Below, piece after piece: positions 1 to 10,047 of a DNA stretch of 64,000 nucleotides; position 1 is the first letter of the stretch, and every line of letters begins with the position of its first letter. The stretch is taken from NCBI RefSeq assembly GCF_001718415.1, contig NZ_CP013377.1, forward strand, positions 2,790,001 to 2,854,000, written 5' to 3'. Source of the stretch: Burkholderia pseudomultivorans. GTDB lineage: Bacteria > Pseudomonadota > Gammaproteobacteria > Burkholderiales > Burkholderiaceae. Position numbers and translations under genes: made by a program. Below the pieces are notes generated by a model. It worked only from the letters and a program-made list of their open reading frames with translations, did no database searches and was not told where the DNA came from.

Positions 1-470
1 TGAATGAAGGCCGAACGAGGTCGGCCGGAATGCCTCGTATTAAAGAGATCGACGGCCCGAATCGCTATCGGACGGGTCTGACAAGCGCAACAAATCCGGC
101 ACAAATAGGACTGGGCCTACAGGAATGAACGCCGGGACGGCCGGCTGCCCCGCACGCGGGCGGCGCGTCATGCGCATTCGGGGTGGTGACGCGAGGTGCG
201 CCGGTACGGCGAACGCATTGCCGCTCATGACGCATCGGGCACGCGAATGCGATTCGGACTGGTCCGATTCAGTTATCGAAGCCGGGGCCATACAGTGGAG
301 TCCGACACGACGCCGAGCCCGCTCGCGCGGCTGACGACTCCGCAGCGATGGTTCGCGGCGCCGACGATCGAGCACATCGCCACCGCGCTTGCGCCCGACC
401 GCCCTTTCGACCACCGATCACACGCCGGCTGCCGATTCACCGTGCAGCCGCCATTCCGGAGCGACCCGAC
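1..470. other. Left-edge region without a supported gene
   Basis: No reading frame here has credible protein features. The open frames on both strands look like GC-driven shadows. A small hairpin (GGCCGA ... TCGGCC, about 9-26) could be the end of a transcript entering from the left. The last 130 bases have an open frame joined to the downstream gene but contain no convincing alternative start. Confidence 0.5.
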
Positions 471-2066
471 ATGCAGACCACGCACCACGACACGATGCTT
501 CGCGACGACACACCGCCAATGCTCGAACGCCTCCACGACGCGGCGATCGAACCAGCCGACCACACGCCGGCTCCCGATGCCGACGACGATGCCATCGCGG
601 CCGCCACGCAAACGCTGGTCGAGCGGGGCGACGCGGCCCGTGCCGCAGAACTCGCGGCGATGCACTGGGCGCTGCGCCCCGCTTCGGCAGCCGCGGCATT
701 CAATTGCGGCTACGCGATGCAGATGGCCGGCCGTCACGCAGACGCCATCGCACCGTACCGCCGTGCACTCGAGCTCGCCCCCAGCTGGCCGTCCCTGAAG
801 AACAACCTCGCACTGGCGATCCGCCTGACCGGCGGCGACGCCGAGACCGAGCACGCACTGCTCGAAGGCGCGCTCGACGACGACCCGAACGACGCCCGGG
901 CCTGGACCAACGCGGTCATCACGCGCGTCGGCCGCTTCGATCTCGACGGCGCGTTGCGCGCGGCAACGCGTGCAGTCGCGCTCGCGCCGCACGATCCGCT
1001 GGCCGTCAACAATGCGGCAACGGCGCTGAAGGAGGCCCAGCGCTGGGACGAAGCCGCGCAGTACGCGCAACGTGCGGCCGAGCTCGCACCGCACGATCCG
1101 AAGTATCGCCACAACCTGTCGCTGATCCAGCTTGCGCGCGGCGACTTCGCCGAGGGCTGGGCAAACTACGAAGCGCGCTGGGACGGTTCGGGCGAACTGC
1201 GTGGCAACCTGCCGGTCTTTCCGGCGCCGCGCTGGCGCGGCGAATCGCTTGCCGGCAAGACGCTGCTCGTCTGGGGCGAACAGGGTATCGGCGACCTGCT
1301 GCAGTTTTGCCGCTACGTGCCGTTGCTGGCCGAACGCGTGCGCCGCGAAGGCGGCCGCATCGTGTGGAACGCGTTTCCGCAGATGGGCGCGCTGCTCGAA
1401 CGCAGTCTCGGCCGACACGTCGACGTCTATGACGCCAGCGCCCGGATCGAGGATCTGCCCGCGTGCGATTTCGAATTGCCGCTGATGAGCATTCCGTGGA
1501 TGCTCGGCCTCGACGGCGACGCGCTCGCGACACCCACGCCGTATCTCCATGCCGATGCGAGCGCGACGGACGCGTGGCGACGCGCACTCGCCGGCGAGCA
1601 GCGGCTGAAAGTCGGCCTCGCATGGACGGGCAGCCTCACCCACCAGCGCAACCCGTTCCGTCGCGTCGGGCTGCAGCGCTACGCCGACGCGTTCGGCGGC
1701 CTGCAGCAGGACGTCGCGTTCTACTCGCTGCAGCCCGGTGCGCAACACGACGTCGAAGCGGCGCGCGCCGCCGGCTTCGAGGTGACCGACCTGACGCGCG
1801 AATGGCGAACGCTGGACGACACCGCCGCGTTCGTCGGCGCGCTCGATCTCGTGATCACCGTCTGCACGTCGGTCGCGCACCTGAGCGGCGCGCTTGGCCG
1901 GCCCACATGGGTGCTGCTCGACGCGAACCCGCACTGGGTCTGGCAGCACGAGCGGCGCGACAGCCTGTTCTACCCGAGCGCGTCGCTGTACCGTCAGCGG
2001 ACGTTCGGCGACTGGCGGCCGGTGCTCGACGAAGCGGCGGCCGATCTCCGCGTGCGGGCTGCCTGA
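471..2066 (+). CDS. TPR-containing glycosyltransferase (GT9-like C-terminus)
   Basis: This 531-residue protein has TPR-type helical repeats over roughly residues 35-230 (repeated A-A-x-x-Y-x-x-A-L-x-L-A-P patterns). Its C-terminal half resembles the heptosyltransferase/GT9-like domain of bacterial TPR glycosyltransferases. Visible motifs are WGEQGIGDLLQF near residue 267, VGLAWTGS, and SVAHLSGALGRPTWVLL followed by an aromatic-rich WQHERRDSLFYP segment. The family transfers sugars to proteins or glycans; acceptor and donor cannot be read here. The ATG at 471 is chosen over an upstream in-frame start at 348 because the extra 41 residues are Arg-rich and lack homology-like character, and GGAG lies a short way upstream of 471. 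It is 15 bases from the next gene, so the two are probably co-transcribed. Confidence 0.8.
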   Translation: MQTTHHDTMLRDDTPPMLERLHDAAIEPADHTPAPDADDDAIAAATQTLVERGDAARAAELAAMHWALRPASAAAAFNCGYAMQMAGRHADAIAPYRRALELAPSWPSLKNNLALAIRLTGGDAETEHALLEGALDDDPNDARAWTNAVITRVGRFDLDGALRAATRAVALAPHDPLAVNNAATALKEAQRWDEAAQYAQRAAELAPHDPKYRHNLSLIQLARGDFAEGWANYEARWDGSGELRGNLPVFPAPRWRGESLAGKTLLVWGEQGIGDLLQFCRYVPLLAERVRREGGRIVWNAFPQMGALLERSLGRHVDVYDASARIEDLPACDFELPLMSIPWMLGLDGDALATPTPYLHADASATDAWRRALAGEQRLKVGLAWTGSLTHQRNPFRRVGLQRYADAFGGLQQDVAFYSLQPGAQHDVEAARAAGFEVTDLTREWRTLDDTAAFVGALDLVITVCTSVAHLSGALGRPTWVLLDANPHWVWQHERRDSLFYPSASLYRQRTFGDWRPVLDEAAADLRVRAA

Positions 2067-2081
2067 CGCCGGAGCGCCATC

Positions 2082-2933
2082 ATGCGATACAACCTCTGCA
2101 TCGTTCGCCCGCCGGCGAACCCGCATACGGCCGCATTCGACGAACTCGCGGAAGTCATCGCGTGCGGATTGCACGACCTCGGCCACATCGTGCACGTGAA
2201 CGACAACAACCTGATGCCCGACGCGCGGAACATCATGATCGGCTGCCATCACGCCGATCCGGATTCGATCGCGCACGTGCCAGCCGACACGATCGTCGTC
2301 AACACGGAGCAGCTCCACGTGGACGAACGCGACTGGAACGAGCGGATCTATTTCTGGACGGCGCGCTTCGAAACCTGGGACTACAGCGCGCGCAATCTCG
2401 CGAAGCTGCGCAGCCTCGGCATCCGTGATGCCCGGTTTCTGAAGCTCGGCTTCCATCCGGCGCTGCGCCGCATTCCGGCGGACGTCGAGCAGGACATCGA
2501 CGTGCTGTTCTACGGTTCGATCGGCCCCCGGCGCCAGGCCGTACTCGACGAGTTGACGGCGCGCGGGCTGAACGTGCGCGCCGTCTACGGCGTCTACGGT
2601 GCGGCCCGCGATGCGTTGATCGCGCGCGCGAAGGTCGCGCTGAACCTGCACCACTACGCATCGCACATCTTCGAGATCGTGCGCGTGTTCTATCTGATGA
2701 CGAACGGCAAGGCCGTGGTGGGCGAAGTGTCGCCGACCACGGCGGTCGAGCCGGACTATGCGGGCGGCTTCCACCCCGCGTCGTACGAGGCACTGGCCGA
2801 CGCGTGCGTCTCACTGGTTCGCGACACCGCACGGCGCCGTCGGCTCGAAGCCGCCGCGCTCGACACGATCGTGCGGATTCCGCAGGCCGATGTGCTGGCT
2901 GCGTTGCTGACCCGGGAAGCCGTCGCGACGTAG
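2082..2933 (+). CDS. CgeB-like glycosyltransferase family protein
   Basis: This 283-residue protein resembles the CgeB/GT1-like group. It has an N-terminal Rossmann-like half (residues 1-140, including NTEQL) and a C-terminal half with DVLFYGSIGPRR near residue 145. A Leu-Asn-Leu-His-His segment is followed by a Glu-containing nucleotide-sugar-binding-like stretch (IFEIVR). GGAG lies seven bases before the ATG. Substrate is unknown. It follows the TPR-glycosyltransferase gene by 15 bases in the same orientation, suggesting that they decorate the same acceptor. Whether the pair belongs functionally to the exopolysaccharide genes about 0.7 kb downstream is inference. Confidence 0.65.
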   Translation: MRYNLCIVRPPANPHTAAFDELAEVIACGLHDLGHIVHVNDNNLMPDARNIMIGCHHADPDSIAHVPADTIVVNTEQLHVDERDWNERIYFWTARFETWDYSARNLAKLRSLGIRDARFLKLGFHPALRRIPADVEQDIDVLFYGSIGPRRQAVLDELTARGLNVRAVYGVYGAARDALIARAKVALNLHHYASHIFEIVRVFYLMTNGKAVVGEVSPTTAVEPDYAGGFHPASYEALADACVSLVRDTARRRRLEAAALDTIVRIPQADVLAALLTREAVAT

Positions 2934-3629
2934 CGGCGCAGCCGCGCGTGCACCGGATCGGACCTGTTTGAGGTCCTGCCGTCCGGCCGTTGTTCACGAT
3001 CGTATTGCGCGTGGCCGACGCCCCGATCCGGCCCATCGGGGCGACGAAAACCTCTTCGTTTCGGCGCCCTGTCTCGCAGCCATTGCGTCTTTTACGCTCC
3101 GCGGCAGCCGGCCGACGCCGTCAATCTCCTGATTCACTTCGAAGCGGCCCCACGCCGTTTCTCTCCACGGTCGCGCGTTCGCGCAGCCTGCCGATTTTCC
3201 CGGCTTTCCTCGTGTTTAACCATTCTTGACGCGATCGATCCGTGGTCCGAATTCACCTAGGACCGGTCTGAGCATATTGCTTCGCCTTTCGCAAGTGCGT
3301 CCGATGGTCGCGCACCGTCATCGTTCATAGACTCGCCTTACTGCCCCGATGCCTCGTGCAGCACCCGGCGCAAAACGTCGCGATGCGCTCGATCTGCGCG
3401 GTATCGGGACATCTGCAACCAAATTAGTTCTTGTCCTATGCCATTCAGACATATGACCCACTTTCGTCCCATGGCTCTTCGACGCGGCTCTTCATAAACT
3501 CAGCGTCCTTGCCAACTATCACTTCCAGTCATAGTCATCATGCCAGGCCCGATTCCCGACGACACGCATGCAGTTGCTTCGTGCTGCCAAGACCGGAATA
3601 CCGCTGGCGCAAGCCGAGTGAACCAAGAT
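2934..3629. other. Intergenic leader ahead of the exopolysaccharide operon
   Basis: This is about 700 bases between the CgeB-like gene and the initiating transferase. It opens with a GC-rich hairpin (3019-3043) that may end the upstream transcript. The remainder is less GC-rich than its surroundings and would be the place for the operon promoter and a long leader. A TTGACG at 3224-3229 is followed at 17 bases by a poor -10 candidate. I found no -24/-12 sigma-54 match. Short open frames here are not supported. Confidence 0.5.
3019..3043 (+). terminator. Possible hairpin terminator after the glycosyltransferase pair
   Basis: Perfect nine-base arms CGCCCCGAT and ATCGGGGCG surround a seven-base loop, about 85 bases after the CgeB-like stop codon. 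There is no uninterrupted T tract after it, so intrinsic termination is only possible. Confidence 0.35.
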
Positions 3630-5021
3630 ATGAAGCGCAAGCGCGCAACGGGTAATGCATACGCTGTATGTGCGGTCGACACCGTTCTTATCGTCGTCGT
3701 CGCGGAGATCACGCATCGGGATTCGCTGTGGAATCTTGCATCGCTGCGCATCGAATGGCTGCTGATCGGCGTCAGTGCGCTGCTCGCCGCCTTCCTGCTG
3801 CGCCTTGCCGGCATCGGTCTCGAAGGCTGCACACGTCCGGCGCTCCGCTACGCGCTGCGCACACTCGCGCTTTGGTTTGTCGTGCAAGGTTTCGTATTCC
3901 TGAAGATGGTCGCGCTGACGGCCGTCACGGCGACGCTGCTCGCCTGGTTCGTCGGCTGGACGATCGGTGTGGCGCTCGCGCTCGCCGTATTCCGGATCGG
4001 GCTGGGCATCGTCCACGGCCGCAGCCTGCACGTGCCGGACTCGCCTGCGCGCGTCGCGATCGTCGGCGGCGGCGCATGGGTGGAGCGCCTCGCGGAATCG
4101 ATCGACACGGCCGGCGCGGCGCGCTACCGGTTCGTCGGCGCCTATCGCACGACCGGCCGGGCTGTCGCGCTCGGCGACGGCGCTTTCGTCGCCTCCGACC
4201 TTGTCTCGTTCGCGGCATCCGCGCGCGCCGAAGGCGTCGACGAGATCTGGATCGCGCTACCGCCCGACGACGACGCCGCGATCACGCGCGTGATCGACGA
4301 ATTCCGCCACGACTTCGTCGAACTGCGGCTGATGCCCGACGTCAGCAAGCATGCGCTGTTCGGCAGCCACGTCGAGGACATTCTCGGCGAACCGGCGATC
4401 TCGCTGGCCGCGCCGCCGCTGTCGCGCCGCGCACGGGCCGCGAAGGCGATCTTCGACCGCGTGTTCGCGGCCGTCGTCCTGGTCGTGCTGATGCCGCTGC
4501 TGCTCGCGCTCGCCGTGGCGATCAAGCTGACGTCGCCGGGCCCCGTGCTGTTCACGCAACGGCGGCGCGGCGTGGACGGCCAGACGTTCGACATCTACAA
4601 GTTCCGCACGATGCGCATGCACGTCGAGCAGCCGGGCACGGTCGCGCAGGCCACGCGCAACGACCCGCGCGTGACGAGGATCGGCGCGTTCCTGCGCCGC
4701 ACGAGCCTCGATGAGCTGCCGCAGTTCGTCAACGTGCTGTTCGGCGACATGTCGGTGGTCGGCCCGCGCCCGCACGCGGTGGAACACGACGCGCATTACC
4801 GCACGCTCGTCGACGGCTACATCCACCGTTACCGGATCAAGCCCGGCATCACCGGCTGGGCACAGGTCAACGGCTTGCGCGGTGAGACCGAACAGCTCGA
4901 AAGCATGCAGTCGCGCGTCGAATACGACCTCTACTACCTGCGCAACTGGTCGTTCGCGCTCGATCTGCGAATCATTGGGGCGACGGTGTTGAAAGCATTC
5001 GCTCACCCGAACGCGTACTGA
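3630..5021 (+). CDS. Undecaprenyl-phosphate sugar phosphotransferase (WcaJ/PHPT family)
   Basis: This enzyme starts repeat-unit assembly by moving a hexose-1-phosphate, probably glucose-1-P, from a UDP-sugar onto undecaprenyl phosphate at the inner membrane. The N-terminal part has several hydrophobic segments (roughly residues 12-135), then a CoA-binding-like central domain. The bacterial sugar transferase domain occupies residues 265-463, with IFDR, a membrane re-entrant segment ending TSPGP, KFRTMR near 323, TSLDELPQ near 358 and VGPRPH near 378. The length of 463 residues fits the family. An in-frame ATG at 3540 would add 30 residues without hydrophobic character; neither start has a strong ribosome site, so the start is uncertain. 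It heads a cluster of genes with overlaps or very short gaps. Confidence 0.9.
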   Translation: MKRKRATGNAYAVCAVDTVLIVVVAEITHRDSLWNLASLRIEWLLIGVSALLAAFLLRLAGIGLEGCTRPALRYALRTLALWFVVQGFVFLKMVALTAVTATLLAWFVGWTIGVALALAVFRIGLGIVHGRSLHVPDSPARVAIVGGGAWVERLAESIDTAGAARYRFVGAYRTTGRAVALGDGAFVASDLVSFAASARAEGVDEIWIALPPDDDAAITRVIDEFRHDFVELRLMPDVSKHALFGSHVEDILGEPAISLAAPPLSRRARAAKAIFDRVFAAVVLVVLMPLLLALAVAIKLTSPGPVLFTQRRRGVDGQTFDIYKFRTMRMHVEQPGTVAQATRNDPRVTRIGAFLRRTSLDELPQFVNVLFGDMSVVGPRPHAVEHDAHYRTLVDGYIHRYRIKPGITGWAQVNGLRGETEQLESMQSRVEYDLYYLRNWSFALDLRIIGATVLKAFAHPNAY

Positions 5022-5030
5022 GCCTACCGA

Positions 5031-6239
5031 ATGAGGCATATCGTGAAGCGCCCTCTTTTCCGACCGATCGGCGAACGTCGCTTCCCCGCGACCGCCGACG
5101 TCCTGCCACCGGTGCACCGCGCCGCGCGCGCACTCGCCGCAGCGCTGTGCTGCACGGCGCTCGCGGGATGCGCGCTCGCGCCGGGTATGAAGATGCCTGC
5201 CGCGGCCAGCCTGCCGGTATCGGCCGGCGACGCACACGCGCCTGCCGAGTCGCTGCCGGTGCCGATCACCGAAATCGACGCCACGCTGATCCGTCAGTTG
5301 AAGGCCGATGCGCGCGGCGCGGCCGCAAGCCACGCCGCCGCCGTCGCCGGTCGCGCCACCGCCTACACGCTCGGTGCGGGCGACGTGCTGCAGCTTACCG
5401 TCTGGGATCACCCGGAGCTCGCGCTCGCACAAGGCCCACAGCAGCAGGCCAACGCACGCCCGTCCGATCCGCCGCAGGGCTTCGTGATCGACGAAGCCGG
5501 CAACCTGCAGGTGCCCTATGCAGGCAACGTGCCGGTTGCGGGCCTGACGATCGACGGTGCACGTCAGGCCATCTCGGTCGCGCTTTCGCGCTACTTCGTG
5601 AGACCGAAGGTCACGGTACGTGTCGCATCGTTCCGCGCGAAGCAGATTCACGTCGACGGCGAAGTCCGCACACCCGGCACCGTGCCGGTCAACGACGTGC
5701 CGCTGACGCTGTACGAAGCCGTCAGCCGCGCGGGCGGCTTCACCGCAGCGGCCGACCAGAGCCGCATCGAGCTGGTGCGCGGCGGCGTGTCTTACGCGCT
5801 GGACCTGCCCGGCATGCTCGCGCACGGCGTGAGTCCGTCCAGCGTCGTGCTGCGCGACGGCGATCTGCTGCGCGTGGTGCCGCGCGAAGAAAACGGCGTG
5901 TACGTAATGGGCGAAGTCAGCCGACCGATCACCGCGCTGCCGCTGCGCACTGGCCGCCTGACGCTGAGCGATGCGCTGTCGCAGGCCGGCAGCTTCAACA
6001 GCGCAAGCGCGGACGCCGCACAGCTTTACGTGATCCGCGGCGCATCGAGCGGTGCGCCGCGCGTGTTCCACCTCGATGCGCGCTCGCCCGTCGCGATGGT
6101 GCTGGCCAATCAGTTCGACCTGCAACCCAAGGACATCGTCTACGTGGACAGCAACAGCCTCGTGCGCGCCAGCCGCGTGCTGAATCTGTTGCTGCCGGCG
6201 ATCAATGCCGGATTGACCGGCGCGATCGTCACGAAATGA
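5031..6239 (+). CDS. Polysaccharide export outer-membrane lipoprotein (Wza-like)
   Basis: The 402-residue protein should form the outer-membrane exit channel for the polymer. It has a long N-terminal region, a hydrophobic segment, and a lipobox TALAGC with the lipidated cysteine at residue 47. The Poly_export domain begins at about residue 115 with [19 protein letters not shown]. Two SLBB-type repeats follow (around [15 protein letters not shown] and [10 protein letters not shown]). It begins nine bases after the initiating transferase, ahead of the phosphatase and kinase genes, which is the usual wza-wzb-wzc order. Confidence 0.92.
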   Translation: MRHIVKRPLFRPIGERRFPATADVLPPVHRAARALAAALCCTALAGCALAPGMKMPAAASLPVSAGDAHAPAESLPVPITEIDATLIRQLKADARGAAASHAAAVAGRATAYTLGAGDVLQLTVWDHPELALAQGPQQQANARPSDPPQGFVIDEAGNLQVPYAGNVPVAGLTIDGARQAISVALSRYFVRPKVTVRVASFRAKQIHVDGEVRTPGTVPVNDVPLTLYEAVSRAGGFTAAADQSRIELVRGGVSYALDLPGMLAHGVSPSSVVLRDGDLLRVVPREENGVYVMGEVSRPITALPLRTGRLTLSDALSQAGSFNSASADAAQLYVIRGASSGAPRVFHLDARSPVAMVLANQFDLQPKDIVYVDSNSLVRASRVLNLLLPAINAGLTGAIVTK

Positions 6240-6255
6240 CCGGGGGCCATCGCCA

Positions 6256-6693
6256 ATGATTCGAAACATCCTCGTCGTCTGCACCGGAAACATCTGCCGC
6301 AGCCCAATCGGCGAGGGGCTGCTGCGCTCGCGACTGCCAGACGTTGAAATCGCCTCGGCCGGCACGTCGGCGCTCGTCGGGGAGTCGGCCGACGACTTCG
6401 CCGTCGCTGTGTCGGCAGAGTCGGGAATCGACCTCTCCGCGCACCGCGCACAACAGCTCACTGCGGCACTGGTTCTGGGCGCGGACGTCGTCCTGACGAT
6501 GGAGGCGCGCCACAAGCGAGCGATCGTCGAGCGCTATCCGTTCGCGTTGGGGCGTGTATTCCAGCTCGACGGGCAAGGCGGCATGGACGTGCCGGATCCG
6601 TACATGAAGCCGATCGATGCATTCCGGCAGGCCTTCTGTCAGATCGAACGCGGCGTAAACGCGTGGGTGCCGAAGATCGCGGCACTGAAGTGA
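6256..6693 (+). CDS. Low-molecular-weight protein tyrosine phosphatase (Wzb-like)
   Basis: This 145-residue enzyme carries the P-loop CTGNICRS at residues 9-16 (C-x5-R, nucleophile Cys9) and the general-acid loop DPY near residue 115. In Wzb/BceD-type systems it dephosphorylates the partner tyrosine kinase encoded next, and cycling of phosphorylation is needed for polymer export and chain-length control. It lies 16 bases after the export lipoprotein gene and 10 bases before the kinase gene, consistent with one transcript. Confidence 0.93.
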   Translation: MIRNILVVCTGNICRSPIGEGLLRSRLPDVEIASAGTSALVGESADDFAVAVSAESGIDLSAHRAQQLTAALVLGADVVLTMEARHKRAIVERYPFALGRVFQLDGQGGMDVPDPYMKPIDAFRQAFCQIERGVNAWVPKIAALK

Positions 6694-6703
6694 GTGTTGA
6701 ACG

Positions 6704-8989
6704 ATGAACAGAATTTTCATGAACCGGGCTTCCGGCCCGTTACCCGAAACAGACCTCGGCGACGAACCGGAACTCGTACGCTATGTCGACCTGGTGCTGA
6801 CCAACCGCTGGCTGGTGGCCGGCGTCGCGGCGATCGTCTTCACCGTCGGCACCGCGTATGTGCTGCTGGCGCGGCCGGCCTACGAGTCGAATCTGCTGAT
6901 TCAGGTCGAAGACAACACGGGCTCCGCCGATACGCTGCTCGGTAGCGTGTCGTCACTCTTCGACGCGAAGATCCAGGCCGCCGCCGAAATCGAAATCCTG
7001 AAGTCGCGAATGGTTGTCGACCATGCCGTCAAGAACCTGCGCCTGTATATCGAAGCCACGCCGAAGCGCTTCCCGCTGGTCGGCACTGCAATCGCCGCGC
7101 GTACGCCCGGCCTGTCACGCCCCGGCCTGCTCGGGCTTGGCGGCTACGGCTGGGCCAACGAATCGATCGACATCGGCACGTTCGACGTCCCGAAGGCGTT
7201 CGAAGACGAAACGTTCGAACTGACGGCACTTTCCGGCGGCCGCTTCCGACTGGACAACGGCGATCTCGACCGGCCGATCGAAGGCGCGCTCGGGCAGCTC
7301 GTCGAATCGACACAGGCCGGCGGCACCTTCCGCATTCGCGTGAGTGCGCTTCAGGGTAATCCGGGCGTGGTGTTCCGGGTGAAGCGTCGCTCCGAACTCA
7401 AGACGCTGCAAAAGCTGCAGAGGCAGCTGAACGTGTCGGAAATCCGCAAGCAGAGCAACGTCATCAACGTGTCGCTGAAGGGTGAAGATCCGGACACGGT
7501 CGCGAACATCCTCAACACGATCGGCAGCGCATACGTTGCCCAGAACGTCAAGCGTAAATCGGCGGAGGCCGAGAAGTCGCTCGCATTCCTCGAGAGCGTC
7601 GCACCGCAATTGAAGCAGAACCTGGAACGGGCCGAAGCGAAATACAACGCGATGCGGCGCAAGCGGGGCACGTTCGATCTCGGCATCGAGGCGCAAGCCT
7701 ATCTGCAGGACAGCATCGCCACGCAGGCGACGCTGCTCGCGCTGCAGCAAAAGCGCGCGGACGCGTCCACGCGGTTCGCGCCCGGCCATCCCGACATGCA
7801 GGCGCTCGATCGGCAGATCGACGGCGCGAAACAGAAAATCGACGCATTGTCAGCCCGCCTGCGCGCGTTTCCCGATATCGAACAGGACGAACTGCGGTTG
7901 CGACGCGATGTCGAGGTCGGCAACGCGATGTACGTCGGTGTGTTGAACAACATCCAGCAACTCAAGCTGGTGTCGGCGGGAAAAGTCGGCAACGTGCGCG
8001 AAGTGGATAACGCGCCTGTTCCGGAGGAACCGGTCGAACCGCGCAAGGCGCTGATCCTCGCGCTGTCCGCCATCCTGGGCGCAATGCTGGGCCTCATGGC
8101 AGCGATTGCGCGCGAAGCGTTGTTCGGCGGAGTGAAGGATGCAGGCGACATCGAGCGCCGCACCGGCCTGACGGTCTACGGCACGATACCCGACTCGTCG
8201 GCACAGCGCGCGGCCGAGGTATCGGCCAAGCGGCACCGGAGCATCCCGCAGTTGCTCGCGGACGAGAATCCACACGACCCGGCCATCGAGAGTCTGAAAA
8301 GCCTGCGCACGGCGCTCGGCCTCGCGCTGCTGGATGCCGACAACAACCGCGTGCTGCTGACCGGGCCGAGCCCGGGCATCGGCAAATCGTTCGTGTCGGC
8401 CAACCTGGCCGCCGTGATGGCCGCCGCCGGCCACCGCGTGCTGCTGGTGGACGCCGACATGCGGCGCGGCCATCTGAACGAATCCTTCGACGTACCAAGC
8501 TCGCCCGGGTTGTCGGACGTACTGGCCGGGCATGTCCAGCTGCGCGGCGCGACGCGCCGCGTAACGGACGCGCTGGACTTCCTGCCGGCGGGCACCCCGT
8601 CGCCGCGCGCGTCCGAGTTGCTGCTCGGTGAATCGACGCTTCGCTCACTCGACGAGATGAGCGCCGCCTACGACGTCGTGATCATCGATACGCCGCCGGT
8701 GCTCGCCGTATCGGACGCCACCATTCTGGCACCGCACTGCGCGACGACGTTCCTCGTCACGCGCGCCCGACAGACGACAATCGGCGAAATCGCCGAGTCG
8801 GCGAAACAGTTGAACCGGATCTCGTCGGGTCTGCTCGGCGTGCTTTTCAACGGCGTCGATACGCGTGCATTCGGTTACCGCTCCCGATACGGTGCATATC
8901 GCTATGCGCCATACGGCCCGGTCGAACCGAGCGACGGCACGCGTCCTGCCGCCGGCCACCGGGCATGCGCGCAGCGGGAGGCATCGTGA
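6704..8989 (+). CDS. Wzc-like polysaccharide co-polymerase with BY-kinase domain
   Basis: The 761-residue inner-membrane protein has a Wzz-type domain between membrane segments near residues 35-55 and 445-465, with a long periplasmic helical part. A cytoplasmic bacterial tyrosine kinase domain follows: Walker A TGPSPGIGKS near residue 550, Walker A' LLVDADMRRG near 580, Walker B VVIIDTPPV near 657. The C-terminal tail near 722-735 is tyrosine-rich (five Tyr in about 14 residues), the autophosphorylation cluster of this family. It controls chain length and couples polymerisation to export. Two close ATG codons (6704 and 6719) are possible; the first is used. Its stop overlaps the next start. 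Confidence 0.93.
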   Translation: MNRIFMNRASGPLPETDLGDEPELVRYVDLVLTNRWLVAGVAAIVFTVGTAYVLLARPAYESNLLIQVEDNTGSADTLLGSVSSLFDAKIQAAAEIEILKSRMVVDHAVKNLRLYIEATPKRFPLVGTAIAARTPGLSRPGLLGLGGYGWANESIDIGTFDVPKAFEDETFELTALSGGRFRLDNGDLDRPIEGALGQLVESTQAGGTFRIRVSALQGNPGVVFRVKRRSELKTLQKLQRQLNVSEIRKQSNVINVSLKGEDPDTVANILNTIGSAYVAQNVKRKSAEAEKSLAFLESVAPQLKQNLERAEAKYNAMRRKRGTFDLGIEAQAYLQDSIATQATLLALQQKRADASTRFAPGHPDMQALDRQIDGAKQKIDALSARLRAFPDIEQDELRLRRDVEVGNAMYVGVLNNIQQLKLVSAGKVGNVREVDNAPVPEEPVEPRKALILALSAILGAMLGLMAAIAREALFGGVKDAGDIERRTGLTVYGTIPDSSAQRAAEVSAKRHRSIPQLLADENPHDPAIESLKSLRTALGLALLDADNNRVLLTGPSPGIGKSFVSANLAAVMAAAGHRVLLVDADMRRGHLNESFDVPSSPGLSDVLAGHVQLRGATRRVTDALDFLPAGTPSPRASELLLGESTLRSLDEMSAAYDVVIIDTPPVLAVSDATILAPHCATTFLVTRARQTTIGEIAESAKQLNRISSGLLGVLFNGVDTRAFGYRSRYGAYRYAPYGPVEPSDGTRPAAGHRACAQREAS

Positions 8990-10047
8990 GAATCGTGCAC
9001 GTCGTCGAAACATGGGTGGGCGGCATCGCCACCTACGTTGGCGCGCTGGCTCGCGAGCAGATCGCCCTCGGTAACGAAGTCCTGCTGATTTGCGATCCGG
9101 ACAAAATGGTCGGCACGGCCGGCATGGAAGGACTGACGCTGATCGGCTACCGGTCGAGCCGGCATCCGGCTCGCATCATCCGTGTTGCGCGCGAAATCCG
9201 GGCATTGCTGCAGGCCGCTGCCCCCGACGTGGTCCATTGTCACAGCACATTCCCCGGCCTGTATGTGCGCCTGCTCCGGCATCGTCGCGCGAAGGTCCTG
9301 TACACGCCCCATGCGTGGGCGTTCCTGAAGCGAGACGTCGGCATCGCGACGCGGTTCGGGTATGCGCTGACGGAACGCGTGCTGGCCCGGCGGTGCGACC
9401 GGATCGTCTGCATGTCGCTCGACGAGCTGCGGGCCGCCCGCAAGTACCGGATGCCGATGTCCAAGGTGGATCTCGTCTATACCGGCATCGCCGGAGACGA
9501 CGCCAGGACCGCCGTCGATGGTCCCCGCCGCAGCGCGACGATCCGCGTCGGCTACTTCGGACGCCTCGATTACCAGAAGGGTTTCGACATCGTGCTCGAT
9601 GCCGTGCCGACGCTGAAGCCGGACATCGAAGTCAACGTGTACGGGACAGCCGTGCGCGGTGGCGTCGAGACGGGCCGCACCAGCGACGAGCGGATCGTTT
9701 ACCACGGGTGGGTCGATGCCGCGACGACGAAGGCTGCGATGCAGGCCATGGACGTCGTGATCGTGCCGTCCCGCTGGGAAGGGCTGGCGCTGGTGCCGAT
9801 CGAGGCGATGCGTGCGGGCAAGGTGGTGGTCGTGTCCGGAGAAAGCTCGCTGCCCGAGCAGGTGATCCATGGCTACAACGGAATCATCCTCACCGAACTC
9901 ACCGGCCAATGCCTGGCCGACAACCTGAACCGCCTGACGGCCGACACCTGCCGGCGCATGGGCGACAACGCCCGGCACGTGTTCGACCACACCTTCAGGA
10001 AGGAGCATTTCCTGAAATCGCTGATGCGGATCTATGAACAAGCCTGA
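8986..10047 (+). CDS. GT4-family glycosyltransferase
   Basis: This 353-residue transferase has a GT-B fold. The N-terminal glycine-containing loop VETWVGGIATYVGAL lies near residues 5-20, and the donor-binding segment PSRWEGLALVPIEAMRAG with the E-x7-E pattern near 256-275. It probably adds one sugar to the lipid-linked repeat unit in the cytoplasm. The GTG start at 8986 overlaps the kinase stop (GTGA) and has GGGAGG just upstream, which I prefer over the in-frame ATG at 8965. Its end overlaps the pyruvyl transferase start by 14 bases. Donor sugar cannot be determined. Confidence 0.88.
   Translation: MRIVHVVETWVGGIATYVGALAREQIALGNEVLLICDPDKMVGTAGMEGLTLIGYRSSRHPARIIRVAREIRALLQAAAPDVVHCHSTFPGLYVRLLRHRRAKVLYTPHAWAFLKRDVGIATRFGYALTERVLARRCDRIVCMSLDELRAARKYRMPMSKVDLVYTGIAGDDARTAVDGPRRSATIRVGYFGRLDYQKGFDIVLDAVPTLKPDIEVNVYGTAVRGGVETGRTSDERIVYHGWVDAATTKAAMQAMDVVIVPSRWEGLALVPIEAMRAGKVVVVSGESSLPEQVIHGYNGIILTELTGQCLADNLNRLTADTCRRMGDNARHVFDHTFRKEHFLKSLMRIYEQA

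Noticed and set aside
273..2774. 833-codon open frame on the minus strand
   Set aside because: It lies antisense to the TPR and CgeB-like genes, is Arg/Ala/Val-rich, and has no domain-like features. High GC makes such shadows common.
3200..3540. Possible sigma-54 promoter ahead of the exopolysaccharide operon
   Set aside because: I looked because some Burkholderia polymer clusters are RpoN-dependent. No GG-N10-GC element with acceptable flanks was found; GG...TTGC at 3265-3280 has the wrong spacing.
4257..6515. 752-codon open frame on the minus strand
   Set aside because: It is antisense to the initiating transferase and export lipoprotein, with biased composition and no motifs.
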